Part shown: in pieces, positions 54,833 through 64,000 of the stretch
Position numbering within the stretch: position 1 is the stretch's first letter
Layout: each line of letters opens with the position of its first letter
Origin: Eutreptiella sp. 'Long Island Sound 2002'
Lineage: Eukaryota; Euglenozoa; Euglenophyceae; Eutreptiales; Eutreptiaceae
DNA length: 64,000 nucleotides
Direction: 5' to 3'
NCBI GenBank assembly: GCA_964036045.1
Contig: OZ038383.1
Location: forward strand, 39,372,294-39,436,293
The notes under the pieces: model-generated
What the model saw: the letters and a program-made list of their open reading frames with translations, nothing else
Databases searched by the model: none
What the model was told of the DNA's origin: nothing
Translations under genes and position numbers: made by a program

Positions 54833-55115
54833 GGCTGCAGCAGCTGCAGCAACAATAGCAGCAGCAGTGGCAGTAGTAGTGAAGGCTCCTCAAGCACCGA
54901 CTCACATAATGGTCGGCAAAACGTATCCGGTGGCTGTACTGTAAGTGCCACCGATTCTGATTCGTCCTCGTCATCAGGCAGCAACACAGAAACCCCGCCG
55001 CAAAGCAAGAAGTATCGCGGTGTGGCTGTACATATCGGAAAGGAGGTAGTGGATGTGGACGCCATGTCCAATTATACATGTTCAGTATGTATGCTAAGCA
55101 CAGGAGAGTACATCG
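54833..55115 (+). CDS. Ser-rich tail fragment without a start codon
   Basis: The + frame, with no ATG near its start, reads CSSCSNNSSSSGSSSEGSSS, then SATDSDSSSSSGSNTETPPQ, then SKKYRGVAVHIGKEVVDVDA. The Ser codons are mixed (AGC, AGT, TCC, TCA), which favours a translated low-complexity region over a bare microsatellite. It resembles the Ser/acidic linkers at 40.7 kb (minus) and 60.2 kb (plus). Probably the end of another decayed element gene. Confidence 0.3.
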
Positions 55116-55569
55116 TTAACACTTCAACTAAAGTAAAAACTTCCTTGTCGCCTTTCTTTTGCATGTGTCTTTGCATTGCCTAGGTATAATGGCATCTCCA
55201 ATGGTGCGCAAAGATGTTGGATACACGCCCGGAAGTTGTCGAAACGGGTTGGACAAACGCTCCGATTTTTTGGCCGGGAAAGTGGCTCCAAAAACGCAAC
55301 CAATATCGGTAGCGATATGCTGTGGCCTTTGTGGCCAAGATGCCTAGGGGCTCCGGGAAGAAATGTTCCATGCTATGTTGCTTGCAATTTTGAGATCAAC
55401 CCTGCAACATGAGTTGCACTTGGTGAGCATGCATGGGTGGCATTTTCAAAAGTCCCGAGCAATATGAGTAGCATTTTCCATCCAATTGTTACCTTGTATG
55501 CTGTGTGTCTCATGGACATGTGATGATGATTATTATTATTATTACCACACATGGATGCCATGTAAGGTC
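55116..55569. other. No recognisable gene
   Basis: Short overlapping frames only. TTATTATTATTATTA lies at about 55530-55543 and CTCCTCCACCACCACCACCT at 55580-55600. Confidence 0.35.
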
Positions 55570-56420
55570 ATCCTATCCTCCCTCCTCCACCACCACCACC
55601 TCCTCCTCCCGGCCTTTGAATGAAGGCTTTTTTGCCCTCTCCATGGACTCAAAGGGCTCAAAACGAGCTGAAAAATGGGCTTATTTCACTTGTTTGTGCA
55701 TCCCAAATGGCCAAGGATGGATCTTGGAAAAAAAAATTCTCTAGACGCATTTTCACCCACTTTTGGTCCCACATTGCCCCTTTGTAAGGCATTTTGGGAC
55801 TTTCGAGGGACTAAAATAGGCCACCATGGGCTCCAAACGGGGTAAACCCACTCTTTTTGGTCCCAAGTGGTCTAAGATCGCGGTTTTCGGAAAAATTGTT
55901 TTTTTTGCCCATTGTTGACGTTGTTGACCTATTTGGTGCCAAGCTGCGGAGGCTCAAGCTTGCATCTTGCCACTGCATGATTGGCACTAGTGCAGGGGTC
56001 CAGGCGTCTATTTGGGCAATTTGGAGGGGTGGAAACCACACACAGTGGGGGGCCGTGGTGGGCCACATGCCGTCGGAACATCATTCTTAGCCGTGTATTC
56101 CAAGATCTGGTGTTTTGTATAGTTTTTGGCTGGCGGTGTCCAAAAAGAAGGGCAAAACCGGCTTTTGTTTCAGAACAAAAATGCCTCTAGTAGGCTGTCA
56201 CGGTTTGCAAAATGGCTCAACCATGGCTCATTTGCATTCCATTGATGTCCCATTAATTGTGAAAAAACAATTGTTCAGTATGCACACCCCAAGTAGGCAT
56301 AGCAGCCTACCACCTCAATTTTTGGGGACGAAATGTGCAGACACTGACTGGAAAAGGCCACCCCCCCCCCCTTTTTTCGGCACCGAGAGCCACCAGTGGC
56401 TTCTTTTTTCGGGCTGAGTT
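55570..56420 (+). repeat. Dispersed repeat R2, copy 2
   Basis: Same block order as 19075-20005: a CCACCACC-TCCTCCTCC lead, TTTGAATGAAGGC-TTTTTGC, AGGGCTCAAAAC, TTGTTTGTGCATCCCAAATGG, TTGGAAAAA, TTTGGTCCCA, AAGGCATTTTGGGACTTT, GGCCACCATGGGCTC, AGGCGTCTATTTGGGCAATT and GAGGGGTGGAAACCACACA. A C run follows near 56361. Confidence 0.75.
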
Positions 56421-56599
56421 GAGTAAAGCTGCCATTTGACACGCCTATCAATATCTAAAAAAATTTCAATTTTAGAACAGTATGTTGAAGAAATTTTCTT
56501 TGCAAGCGCTTGTTGCTTGCTTGTTGCTTACTTGTTGTTTGTTGCTTGCTAGCAGATTGTTAACCCGTTGGGAGGAATTTTACGAGACATGGACACCAT

Positions 56600-56850
56600 G
56601 TAAAGATCACCTTTGCTCGCACCACCACCACCACCTCCTCCTCCTCACCTTTGAATGAAGGCCTTTTTGCACTTTCCATGGGCCCAAAGGGCTCAAAACA
56701 CGCTCCAAATGAGTAGATTGCATTTGTCCCATCCCAAAAGGTTGGATATCAATTTTGGAAAAACACATTTTTGACCCATTGCACCCACTTTACCTCCTAG
56801 ACTGGCCCATTCGACGTCATTTCGGGAATTTTTGGGGGCAATAACGCACC
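56600..56850 (+). repeat. Dispersed repeat R2, copy 3 (partial)
   Basis: Repeats CACCACCACCACCACCTCC, CTTTGAATGAAGGCCTTTTT, AAAGGGCTCAAAACACGCTC, TTTTGGAAAAACACATTTTTG and TTTCGGGAATTTTTGGGGGC. It starts about 1.02 kb after copy 2, so the two may be a tandem pair. Confidence 0.65.
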
Positions 56851-58275
56851 ACCCTCTTCCTCTTCCTTCACAAGTTCAAGGAGTCATGCACACGTGTGCA
56901 TGCATTGTAGGTAAGCTTAGGCGAGTAAGCGCAGGGCAGCCAAGCGCTAGTTGAGGCTTACCGTCTCGGGCTGCTTGATGCAAGGCTCTGCATCCCTCCT
57001 CTGCTCTTAGGAGGGTGCTATGCAATGTGCGGCGCAGGAGGTGCACGTATATGTGTGCACTAAAGCCTCTCCCTCCCGTAGAAACTTAGGTATAGGTAAA
57101 CCGCAAGGTTGCACGCTCAATGCTGGGATCTTGCGATGCAAGTTATGGGTCATGCCTGTTAGGAGGTCTGCCAAGCCTGTAGTGTGGCACACGTTCTTAG
57201 GTTCTTCCTGTCCTTGGTTGAAGGCTCAAGTCCCAATGTTTTGCCCTAAAGCTTGGAGCTCCACCCTGTCTTTGCTTGCATGGCTGCTGTAGCTTTAGTG
57301 CGGCCCGATGGAAGTGTAGGACTTGGGTAGGACGTAGGAGACAACGCAGTGCACAGGTGGGAAATGGTCACAGGGTGAGCTGTGCACTCCTCCAGCCCCT
57401 GTTCAAAGTGGTCGCAGATCATACCAAAGAGATTGCAAGTTGAAGAAATATCACAACACAAGACCCAAAACAATTGTATGAATGACGCAGCACGCGGTTA
57501 GCTGGGGTACCTCGCACTCCAAGCCCCTGTGGGCAAACATGTAGCAGGGTCCCCATAAGACCAAGGTCACTCCTAAGGTTAGACCTCGCCTTGTTCTATA
57601 TCTTCTCGTACAAGAGGGCCCCGTGCCCCAAGAATTCTTGCACCTGGCAACACAAAGTATGGTGTGTAGGGGTGTAGGGCTGGGGTACTTCCTCCATGTG
57701 GAGGTCCCTCTAGTGCGTATTTGGCATCCGGCATGCATTTTCAAACGAGACATTTTTTTCGCCCTGAGTAAAATGGATGTTTTGTATGCCCTTAGCACCA
57801 AAGCCACCGCCTCTCTTTTTCCTGGTAGGCAGCTACCCCGGTTCTAGTGGTTCTGTGGAATAGAAGTCTTTGGGGAAATGCATGTAGGAACCAGGCCAGG
57901 CGTCCCAAGAATACTTTGTTGGGGAGAAAGCCACTGCAAGAACTCTCTTGAGACTTCATAGCCAGGGATATGTCGGGGAGTATACCCTAGAGACCAACGT
58001 TAAAACCAATATGGTTAATTTTAAATTTTAACATATGAAAGGGGGTAAAAATTAACCTACCAGACATTAACACGTTAACGCAATTTCGGGTCATTTGCCC
58101 CACTTTGCTTGTGCGAGTACCATGCCCACTTGAAGTGTTTGGGTGGTCAAAGGGTCGCCCAACGGGATCCTACAAGGGTTGCTCCTATAGGTGGTTATGT
58201 AGCCGCACACATCCCTCTCCAGTCGCTACAGTCACCCCACACCCAACCTGCTTTTTCACTTGTGTAGCTCTTGAT
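56851..58275. other. No recognisable gene
   Basis: Includes an imperfect GCTTGCTTGTTGCT motif just upstream (56510-56545), a GTAAGCTTAGGCGAGTAAGCGCAGGG area near 56910, and frames 57007-57192 (minus), 57451-57807 (minus) and 57623-57847 (plus) without motifs. TTAAAATTTTAA-like AT-rich sequence with inverted TAACATA/TTAAC words lies at 58010-58080. I compared it with rRNA and organelle genes I know and saw no match. Confidence 0.35.
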
Positions 58276-60386
58276 ATGCCTTTCTCGCGGGACACGGCTC
58301 TCGAGATTACTATGACGCTTACGCGTGTGAGTGGGGCCAAGAGTTTGCGGGATCCTTTGGTCTCCCAACTCCTTCGTGAGTGCGTGGCCTCATCCCCTCT
58401 GGGCTAGGCCCGGTGGTACGAGGCCACCGAGGTTGCCAACTCCCGCTCATCCGCAACAAGCCAATAGAGGCCGTGAAGCAATATGCCTCTGCCCTCTTCC
58501 CGGCGCCCAAATTGACCAGGTTCCTTATGGACTTGAATGTCCCCAAGGGAGTTTTCCGGCATGTGTTGGAGTTCATGACCCGCCGGGGGGACGCTTACAC
58601 CGCCGCGATGGGCCTCCCATTCCCCCGCCCCATCCCTTACACCACTAGTTGCTTTTTCATATTGTGTAAGCGTAGCCTACATGAAGCTTTGAGGACCCCA
58701 AACATTCCCTATTTTGCCGGTACAAATTTGGTCGGAGATTTGTTGAAGAAGCATCCTATGTTGGTGGATGTGGATTCCAAGCAAGCCACGTGGCAACAAG
58801 ATGAACACACCGCCCTAGAAACGTTTGGGGAACCCCTTGTTGACTTTGATAAGTGGAAGGACAATGCGCCGCTACCAGATTCCGTGTTTGATGTACCCCT
58901 TTTTGCTGATGCCGAGATAACTTGTAGCGAAGGCTTCTTGGATGGTGGGCGCATCACATACAATGGCAAGGAGAGCCACATCATGTCGGTGGTGAATGCA
59001 CGGCTCAACAAGAATGTTGTGAGGCGTGCCGTGGACCGTCTTCTGAAAATTGCAGGCTTTGGCCGGACACCCACAACAAACGACACAATCGAGAAGGTGA
59101 TTCCCTTGCGTGACGTTGTGCGGGTTGGAGCCCCCTTCGCTACCGTGGTGAACTATAAAGTGAACAAGCGTGCAAACCGGATGCGTAGCACCATACTGTT
59201 GTTCGCTTTCTCAAAGGCACAACGTGGGGCATTAAAGCTGCGGTGCCCCACTCATCGTGACTTCGACACCTCTCAGGGTGTTGTTATTGGCACCGCATTG
59301 CACATGAACAACGAGGAAGGAATGTTGCGGTTCATGAACCACGGGACCATTGAAGCCACATTTGCCTACCAAGACGTACAATGGGTGGATCCAGATTTTT
59401 AAGACGATGGATCATGGACTATCGATGTCACCAATATGGAAGCAATCACGGACTTATTGCACAAGAAAAGGATTCGGGCACCCGTGTGTAGCATCAAACC
59501 GTATGCCGATTCGTTGGTTGGGGAGCCAGTGGCAACACGCAAGGAGGGCCAACGTGCCTGCACGGTGTGTGACATGGACGTACAAGTGAAGAAAATGTTT
59601 CAACACATAGCATATCACATTGGTCGAGGGGAGATCCCAGTTGCCGCGGCACCACCATGTGGTTTCTGTGGGAACACCGATGGGCGTTGCCACCTTGTAA
59701 TGAACAAGGTGAAGACCGCCAAAGCACATTTTTAGCCAACTGCTGCATCTTGTGCCCATGGATGCTTCGTGAAGCATGATATGGCATCATTGTGTAAACT
59801 AGTTGTACACAACGAGCCAATCAAGTGCCCCGTACCAAGATGTCCTGATTCGGTGTGCCGATACAACATGGAGCAGCACATGAAGGTGGATGAAGACCAC
59901 TCCAACTTTGTAGCCTCTCCCTCGGAGCAAGAAGTGTGTCGGCTCTCCCCGGCTGAGCAACGCGCTTTGGAGGTAGGGGAAATCGCCAACAATGCAACCC
60001 AAAAGGTAGCACGTGCTGCCAAAAGGCAGAAGGACGCGAAAACTAGCAAAAAACCCTGCGGTGAGTCGAAGTTGCAACGGGAGGCAGTGGCCAAAGCGGA
60101 TCAGGCCGAAGAGGATGTATGCCGGCAACAGGCGTTGCGCCTAGGCGACCAAGACGCCGAGCAAGCTATGGCAACCCAAGACATGGCTGATCTTGATTAT
60201 GACCCACCCAGCGGATCAGAGGCCTCAAATTCTAATGAGGAGAAAGTGGGCAGTAGTTCGGGCGCCTATGATGCCTCAGACTCTGACTCAGACTCAAAGA
60301 AAAAGTGCACCACAAAGAAGGCCTACCCGGCGAAACGTAAGCCCTCCGTTGAAGATAAAGCTCGAAAGAAGACAAAGACCATGTAA
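58276..60386 (+). pseudogene. Large zinc-finger element-type gene with two in-frame stops
   Basis: Starts at ATG 58276 (MPFSRDTALEITMTLTRV). It shifts one frame near 58400, then stays in a single frame to 60386 through TAA at 59400 and TAG at 59733. Parts: LMDLNVPKGVFRHVLEFMTR; LVGDLLKKHPMLVDVDSKQA; a region of mixed strands (FADAEITCSEGFLDGGRITY; NARLNKNVVRRAVDRLLKIA); then a C-x2-C-x11-H-x3-H finger (CTVCDMDVQVKKMFQHIAYH, 59559-59618), a Cys-rich knot (PPCGFCGNTDGRCH), and CPVPRCPDSVCRYNMEQH. The end is acidic/Ser-rich (SDSDSDSKKK) then basic (AYPAKRKPSVEDKARKKTK). PCGFCG-type knots followed by C-x-x-x-x-C...W/RYN-x3-H recur in transposon-encoded proteins I know of, but I cannot name this one. 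About 700 residues if unbroken. Confidence 0.5.
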
Positions 60387-60422
60387 TTTGGAAGGGTTTC
60401 TCACTGCAGTGTTGTGAGCTGA

Positions 60423-60889
60423 TTTGGATCTCCATTGTGTGAACCGGCTTGGATTTCCATTGTGTGAACCGGCTTGTATCTCCATTGTGTGTACCTGCTT
60501 GGATCTCCATTGTGTGAACCGGCTTTGGATCTCCATTCTGTGAACCGGCTTGGATCTCCATTGTGTGAACCGGCTTGGATCTCCATTCTGTGAACCTGCT
60601 TGGATCTCCATTGTGTGAACCGGCTTTGGATCTCCATTGTGTGAACCGCCTTGGATCTCCATTGTGTGAACCGGCTTGGATCTCCATTGTGTGAACCTGC
60701 TTGGATCTCCATTGTGTGAACCGGCTTTGGATCTCCATTGTCTGAACCGGCTTTGGATCTCCTTTGTGTGAACCGGCTTGGATCTCCATTGTGTGAACCG
60801 GCTTGGATCTCCATTGTGTGAACCGGCTTGGATCACCATTATGTGAACCGGCTTTGGATCTCCATTGTGTGAACCGGCTTCGATCTCCA
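60423..60889. repeat. Minisatellite, 25/26-bp unit, about 18 copies
   Basis: Consensus TTGGATCTCCATTGTGTGAA plus CCGGC; several units carry an extra T (26 bp). Substitutions are few (CTGTGAA, GAACCTGC, TTGTATC). It begins 37 bases after the stop of the zinc-finger gene. Antisense frames of 137-278 residues here are translations of the repeat and should be ignored. Confidence 0.95.
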
Positions 60890-60960
60890 AAGCTAATAAT
60901 TCTGGGGCAGGTGCCATACCTTGGCACCACGGCTGTGACGTGTCCATGGTTTGATGGTGT

Positions 60961-61212
60961 GAAGTGAAACGGCCGGGTGGAAAGTTGGGCGTCGTGGGGT
61001 CCACAACGGACATGGGGCACCCGTTGAACAGCCAAGACGAGCCATCGCAACCACGCAGGGTCCATCACCTAGCACTGTAAGGCAATGGACACGTACAGAG
61101 TGGCAAGGAAACCGGAACGGCTGGGTGGGAAGATTGACCTCGCGGGGTCCACAGTAGACTTGGAGCACCTACTGAACGGCCATGACGGGCGATTGTACCC
61201 ACGCGGGGTCCA
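60961..61212 (+). repeat. Two diverged tandem copies of about 147 bp
   Basis: Copy 1: GAAACGGCCGGGTGGAAAG, GTGGGGTCCACAACGGACAT, CCGTTGAACAGCCAAGACGA, CCACGCAGGGTCCATC. Copy 2, 147 bases on: GGAACGGCTGGGTGGGAAG, GCGGGGTCCACAGTAGACTT, TACTGAACGGCCATGACGGG, CCACGCGGGGTCCACC. Confidence 0.75.
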
Positions 61213-61465
61213 CCGGTTGCTTGCCCGGGTTCTCGCCCCATGCAGTGTGCATGGGGACTCTTTCCGCCGACGAGAGGCCAGGATGTGGCGCTACGACACG
61301 ATTCGTAGCCGGGAGTACCCGGGGGTCTGTGTGCCCTTAAACATAAATACCACCCGTGTCGGCAATGCATGTTTGCTGGTTCATGACGTTGTGCTGCGAA
61401 GCATGCCATGGAGAAGGGGCCACCAACGGCTTCATGTTGCAAATGGCAAGTTGGAGATGGGCTAG
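61085..61465 (+). CDS. Hypothetical ORF over the second 147-bp copy
   Basis: A 126-residue frame: MDTYRVARKPERLGGKIDLA, LEHLLNGHDGRLYPRGVHRL, then FRRREARMWRYDTIRSREYP and NINTTRVGNACLLVHDVVLR. It is Arg-rich and protein-like, ending in a TAG. An antisense frame also exists. The first half comes from the tandem repeat. No family recognised; possibly an exon of an element protein related to the next entry but one. Confidence 0.25.
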   Translation: MDTYRVARKPERLGGKIDLAGSTVDLEHLLNGHDGRLYPRGVHRLLARVLAPCSVHGDSFRRREARMWRYDTIRSREYPGVCVPLNINTTRVGNACLLVHDVVLRSMPWRRGHQRLHVANGKLEMG

Positions 61466-61557
61466 TACCCCAAAGAGCCAAACACAGGAATGCCAACGAG
61501 TAGCAAAGGCATGTTATGTGGTGGGAACACCGTGATTATGTGTGGTAGGTGCGACAT

Positions 61558-61683
61558 GGGAAGAAAATTTTTTTTCTGTAGGACCCACTTTTTTCGTACC
61601 CCCCCCCCCTAGGGGAGTTCACCCCCGAAAAAAGATATCCCACCCGGTATCAAAATTTTTTTTCTTCCCCCCCCCCCCCCCCC
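61558..61683. repeat. Small foldback with T, A and C runs
   Basis: GGGAAGAAAATTTTTTTT at the left is answered by AAATTTTTTTTCTTCCCCC at the right, and CCCACTTTTTTCG by CGAAAAAAGATATCCCACC inside. It ends in a C homopolymer of about 16 (61667-61683). Confidence 0.6.
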
Positions 61684-61717
61684 GGCGGGTCCCCCCACAA
61701 GCGGCCGCTCTTGGCCA

Positions 61718-62164
61718 TTGCAATCATGGGCCCGCTACATCCAATCACGGCCACCCCTTGTGGACACCATCGATTGGAAGAGGCTGCTCACTTTCGTCCC
61801 CGGGGGCAATGCCTACTCGTTCGCCGCTAGAAGTTCGACCCAACTAGCCATTGGGCTCCTCAACCACGGCGCAGAGGCCCACACCCGCCTACGCATGGGT
61901 GATTTTGATCGCCGTATGTGGTGATAAGGACATTGCCGCGCTGGCGACAATATGGTCCAAAAACATGCAGGTATACCGGCGTCTCGTTTCGCCTTCGTTT
62001 TTGTGTATATTTTTCGAGGTTAATATTTCATATTTCGCAGATATTAACGCCCACTGACAACGTAATCTAATATTAACCTCGAAAAATGAATGCAAAAATG
62101 AATTCCCCTTTGTAGGTTTTGCGGCACATTGATGACCGCAAGGGGTTCTACTGGGCATCACGCT
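61718..62164 (+). pseudogene. Gene fragment with a hairpin intron
   Basis: Exon 1 reads RYIQSRPPLVDTIDWKRLLT, FVPGGNAYSFAARSSTQLAI and EAHTRLRMGDFDRRMW, then TGA TAA. One base over, the sequence continues GDKDIAALATIWSKNMQ up to a GTATAC donor at 61971. After the intron, the acceptor TTTGTAG (to 62115) leads into VLRHIDDRKGFYWASR and TAG at 62162. The two sides join on a codon boundary. The one-base shift near 61918 means this copy is disabled or that the upstream frame is wrong. Function unknown. Confidence 0.4.
61971..62115 (+). other. Candidate 145-bp intron made almost wholly of an inverted repeat
   Basis: GT...AG boundaries. The left half, TTCGTTTTTGTGTATATTTTTCGAGGTTAATATT in two overlapping words, is answered on the right by AATATTAACCTCGAAAAAT and GCAAAAATGAATTC. 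The core TTTTTCGAGGTTAATATT is perfectly inverted and the arms extend, imperfectly, to about 40 bases. The arms nearly reach both splice sites. This is the layout expected of an introner, an intron-generating transposable element known from several algae. Confidence 0.55.
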
Positions 62165-62297
62165 AGTTACGTAGTGTGCTAGCCATTTAGGGTGACCACC
62201 TACTTGTGCACCGCCCCATTGTCGCCTCTACCTCCCCCATAGTGTGCTCCACATACAAAATACACAGCATCAATGCACCTTTTGTTGCATGGCATGG

Positions 62298-62338
62298 AAA
62301 GAAACACACACACACATGCACACACACACACACACACA
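62298..62338. repeat. (CA)n microsatellite
   Basis: About eighteen CA units with ATGCA interruptions. The overlapping + frames and the minus frame of 90 residues here are low-complexity shadows. Confidence 0.9.
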
Positions 62339-63201
62339 ATGATATTGGCACCCTCACACACCCGTCCCCTCCCACACACATCCTTCCTACCTCCTCCCTT
62401 TGTCCTCCCCCTGCCCTTCTTCTTAGCGTCTGGGAGGGTATGCCCCTCTCTTTCTGCACTTTTTTTGGAGATGCAAGAAAAATATTTTGATCATTGGACC
62501 AATCAAAAAAGCTGCTAGGTATGTGTGTCTGGGTGTGTGTGTCTCCATTGACCCCAGATTCTAGGTCGTAGATTGCCCCAAAGCCGATAAAGGGGCTAGT
62601 TCATGCTTTGTTTGCACTGCCAATCCCTCCCCCCCTTGGATTTTGCTGTGTGTTGGGTTTGATGTGTGGGGTGTGATGTGTGGCGCAGGATTGTGTATAG
62701 CAACCTAGTCGGCCATCAGACATCAGTCATCAGACTTTTATGGACCATCATTACCAAACCATGAACCCCCCTCCCTCAAACCCCTTGATTATGCACTACA
62801 TCAACCCCCCCCCCCCCCGCCCTTGTCCACACCAAATTCTTCACAGGAAACCCCCCCTGACCCCCCCCCCCACTATCGGGTGCTTTCTACCCCCCCCCCC
62901 CCCCCCAGGGAAAAAAGGCGCTACGGAAAACACGAACCCCCCCGTTTGGAAACCAATTGCACACTTGTTGTTGACAACAGTGTATGTGACAATTTCAATT
63001 TGATTCTGATTTTGGTTGTTTGAGCCGACAATTTGTTTGTGTACAACACCCTTGAGGTGTTTTTGATTGTTTGTGGTGTAGGCCTTTGCGCCTTAGACCA
63101 GAGACCCCTTCAATGATGCACCCGCTGATCACAACTGAGAAGGGGTTCTGGCATGTTTGCTTCTACAACCAATTGCAATTTGCTGACTGTGAGCCCCTTC
63201 A
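62339..63201. other. No recognisable gene; R3 outlier and C runs
   Basis: Contains the single R3 relative at 62576-62603, GATGTGTGGGGTGTGATGTGTGG near 62660, and C runs at about 62807-62818, 62861-62870 and 62892-62906. No gene supported. Confidence 0.4.
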
Positions 63202-63453
63202 ATGACGATGCATGACAATTTACATGTGCTGCTCCGTCACGCGTGGGTCTTCAGTGTCGACCCCCGCAGGGACCTTTTTCTTAGGACCTGTTTTGTGCGG
63301 ACGGAGCTTTGCGGATTCGCGGCCAAGGAATTGGACTGCCCCCAGCAGTCAGTGTACCATGTCCACCAGAATGTGCACCATGTCCTCCAATGGCCAGCAG
63401 CCATTTTGAAAACCCGTATTTGTCAACGTCATGTGCAAGCAACATACATCTGA
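63202..63453 (+). CDS. Hypothetical exon-like ORF
   Basis: An 83-residue frame with balanced composition: HDNLHVLLRHAWVFSVDPRR, DLFLRTCFVRTELCGFAAKE, then PQQSVYHVHQNVHHVLQWPA. No antisense frame competes. It may be one exon of a gene reaching past the window; the next frame (63431-63742, with DLVTTIKNLVLCLVVLRLAV) is hydrophobic and less convincing. Function unknown. Confidence 0.25.
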   Translation: MTMHDNLHVLLRHAWVFSVDPRRDLFLRTCFVRTELCGFAAKELDCPQQSVYHVHQNVHHVLQWPAAILKTRICQRHVQATYI

Positions 63454-64000
63454 CAAGGGGCTTTGCAGTGAATGTGAGTTTGACCTCCTTGTTTTAGACC
63501 GCCCCTCTGTCCCAGCCCTTAAGGCTCATTGCAATGTGCTGCACTTCGCCCTGCTCACGCTTTGTTGTTTATCGCAGGATCTGGTGACGACCATTAAAAA
63601 CCTTGTGCTCTGTCTTGTCGTGCTCCGTCTTGCCGTGGTGTTTCTTGAGGAAGTTTGGAAAACCATCCAGAGAAATCCACAGTGTAGGGAAAACACCCCC
63701 CACGCAACCCCATGCGCAATGGTGTGGAAAAGCCTGCCTTGACTCTTTCAGTGTCATCGTCACATGGTGTGTATGCGTGTCTGCATTGTTCGATGTTCTG
63801 TGGGTTCTGTGTGTAGTGGAAAAACATGGAAAAAATCACAGATTACAGATTACAATTCTCAGAGGTGTGCTATGGTGCAATTCGTGAACATTTGCAACTT
63901 TGGTGCCACGTGTCGCATTGCATTTATTTTGAAGGTGTATTTGAACGTGTGCTGTTTGTTCCTGAAAAACACCCATAGAGGTGTTTGGTATGTCCATGGT
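63454..64000. other. No secure gene to the window end
   Basis: GCATTGTTCGATG spacer with short frames. ATCACAGATTACAGATTACA at about 63835-63855 is a small tandem. Nothing else supported. Confidence 0.3.

Noticed and set aside
57007-57850. Possible organelle or rRNA fragment at 57-58 kb, suggested by its composition.
   Set aside because: No conserved rRNA or tRNA block could be recognised; only a resemblance in style.
58276-60386. Possible alternative genetic code with TAA/TAG read as sense, because several long frames cross single stops.
   Set aside because: The same frames also contain one-base shifts, and frames with plausible basic tails end naturally on TAA (32496, 60384). Ordinary decay explains the stops better.
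60423-60889. CRISPR-like array.
   Set aside because: The units are contiguous 25-26-bp copies without unique spacers.
60232-61068. Long antisense frames (137-278 residues) over 60.2-61.1 kb.
   Set aside because: They are translations of the 25-bp minisatellite, open because the unit lacks stops; no independent coding evidence.

Overview
This window looks like nuclear DNA of a unicellular eukaryote, probably an alga or other protist; I cannot name the species. Reasons: no bacterial operon structure or ribosome-binding sites; a degenerate non-LTR retrotransposon with reverse transcriptase and RNase H; candidate GT-AG introns; several kinds of satellite and minisatellite; telomere-like motifs; and dozens of C:G homopolymer runs of 10 bases or more. 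Most long reading frames are broken by stops or frameshifts. I read the window as a repeat-rich region built largely of old mobile elements, with a few exon-like fragments of possible host genes. I see no rRNA, tRNA, CRISPR array or complete recognisable housekeeping gene.

Layout. 1-8.8 kb: an A+C-rich stretch holding a decayed LINE (reverse-transcriptase block near 6.0 kb, RNase H block near 7.0 kb) and a large palindrome at 2.0-2.35 kb. 8.8-18.6 kb: copy A of a two-gene module (9.8-15.4 kb), then about 2.1 kb of tandem repeat. 18.6-20.6 kb: GC-rich repeats and telomere-like motifs bracketing another repeat. 21-25 kb: exon-like pieces and AT-rich spacer. 25.5-26.5 kb and 33.7-35.8 kb: a near-identical segmental duplication, whose second copy carries a 1.1-kb terminal-inverted-repeat transposon absent from the first. 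27.1-32.5 kb: copy B of the two-gene module. 36-44 kb: exon-like pieces, a 35-residue in-frame repeat and a field of palindromes. 45-48.7 kb: head-to-head frames and an acidic-tailed frame. 48.7-50.3 kb: a foldback element inserted in a coding repeat. 50.7-52.1 kb: a 148-bp tandem array. 52.1-55.1 and 58.3-60.4 kb: two more large decayed element-type genes. 60.4-64 kb: minisatellites, an intron that is almost entirely a hairpin, and small exon-like frames.

The most interesting signal is the repeated two-gene module. ORF1 carries a W-F-D box and an H-P-Y-K-Y box and resembles no family I can name. ORF2 carries a G-x-H-N-A box and ends in an acidic then Lys/Arg-rich tail. The two lie in the same order and orientation at two loci, with clear protein similarity and diverged DNA, so they probably move or are inherited as a unit. 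Ser/acidic-plus-basic tails recur on other element-type frames (40.5, 54.8 and 60.3 kb), which would suit nuclear-imported, DNA-binding proteins. These functional readings are inference; the colinear similarity is visible directly.
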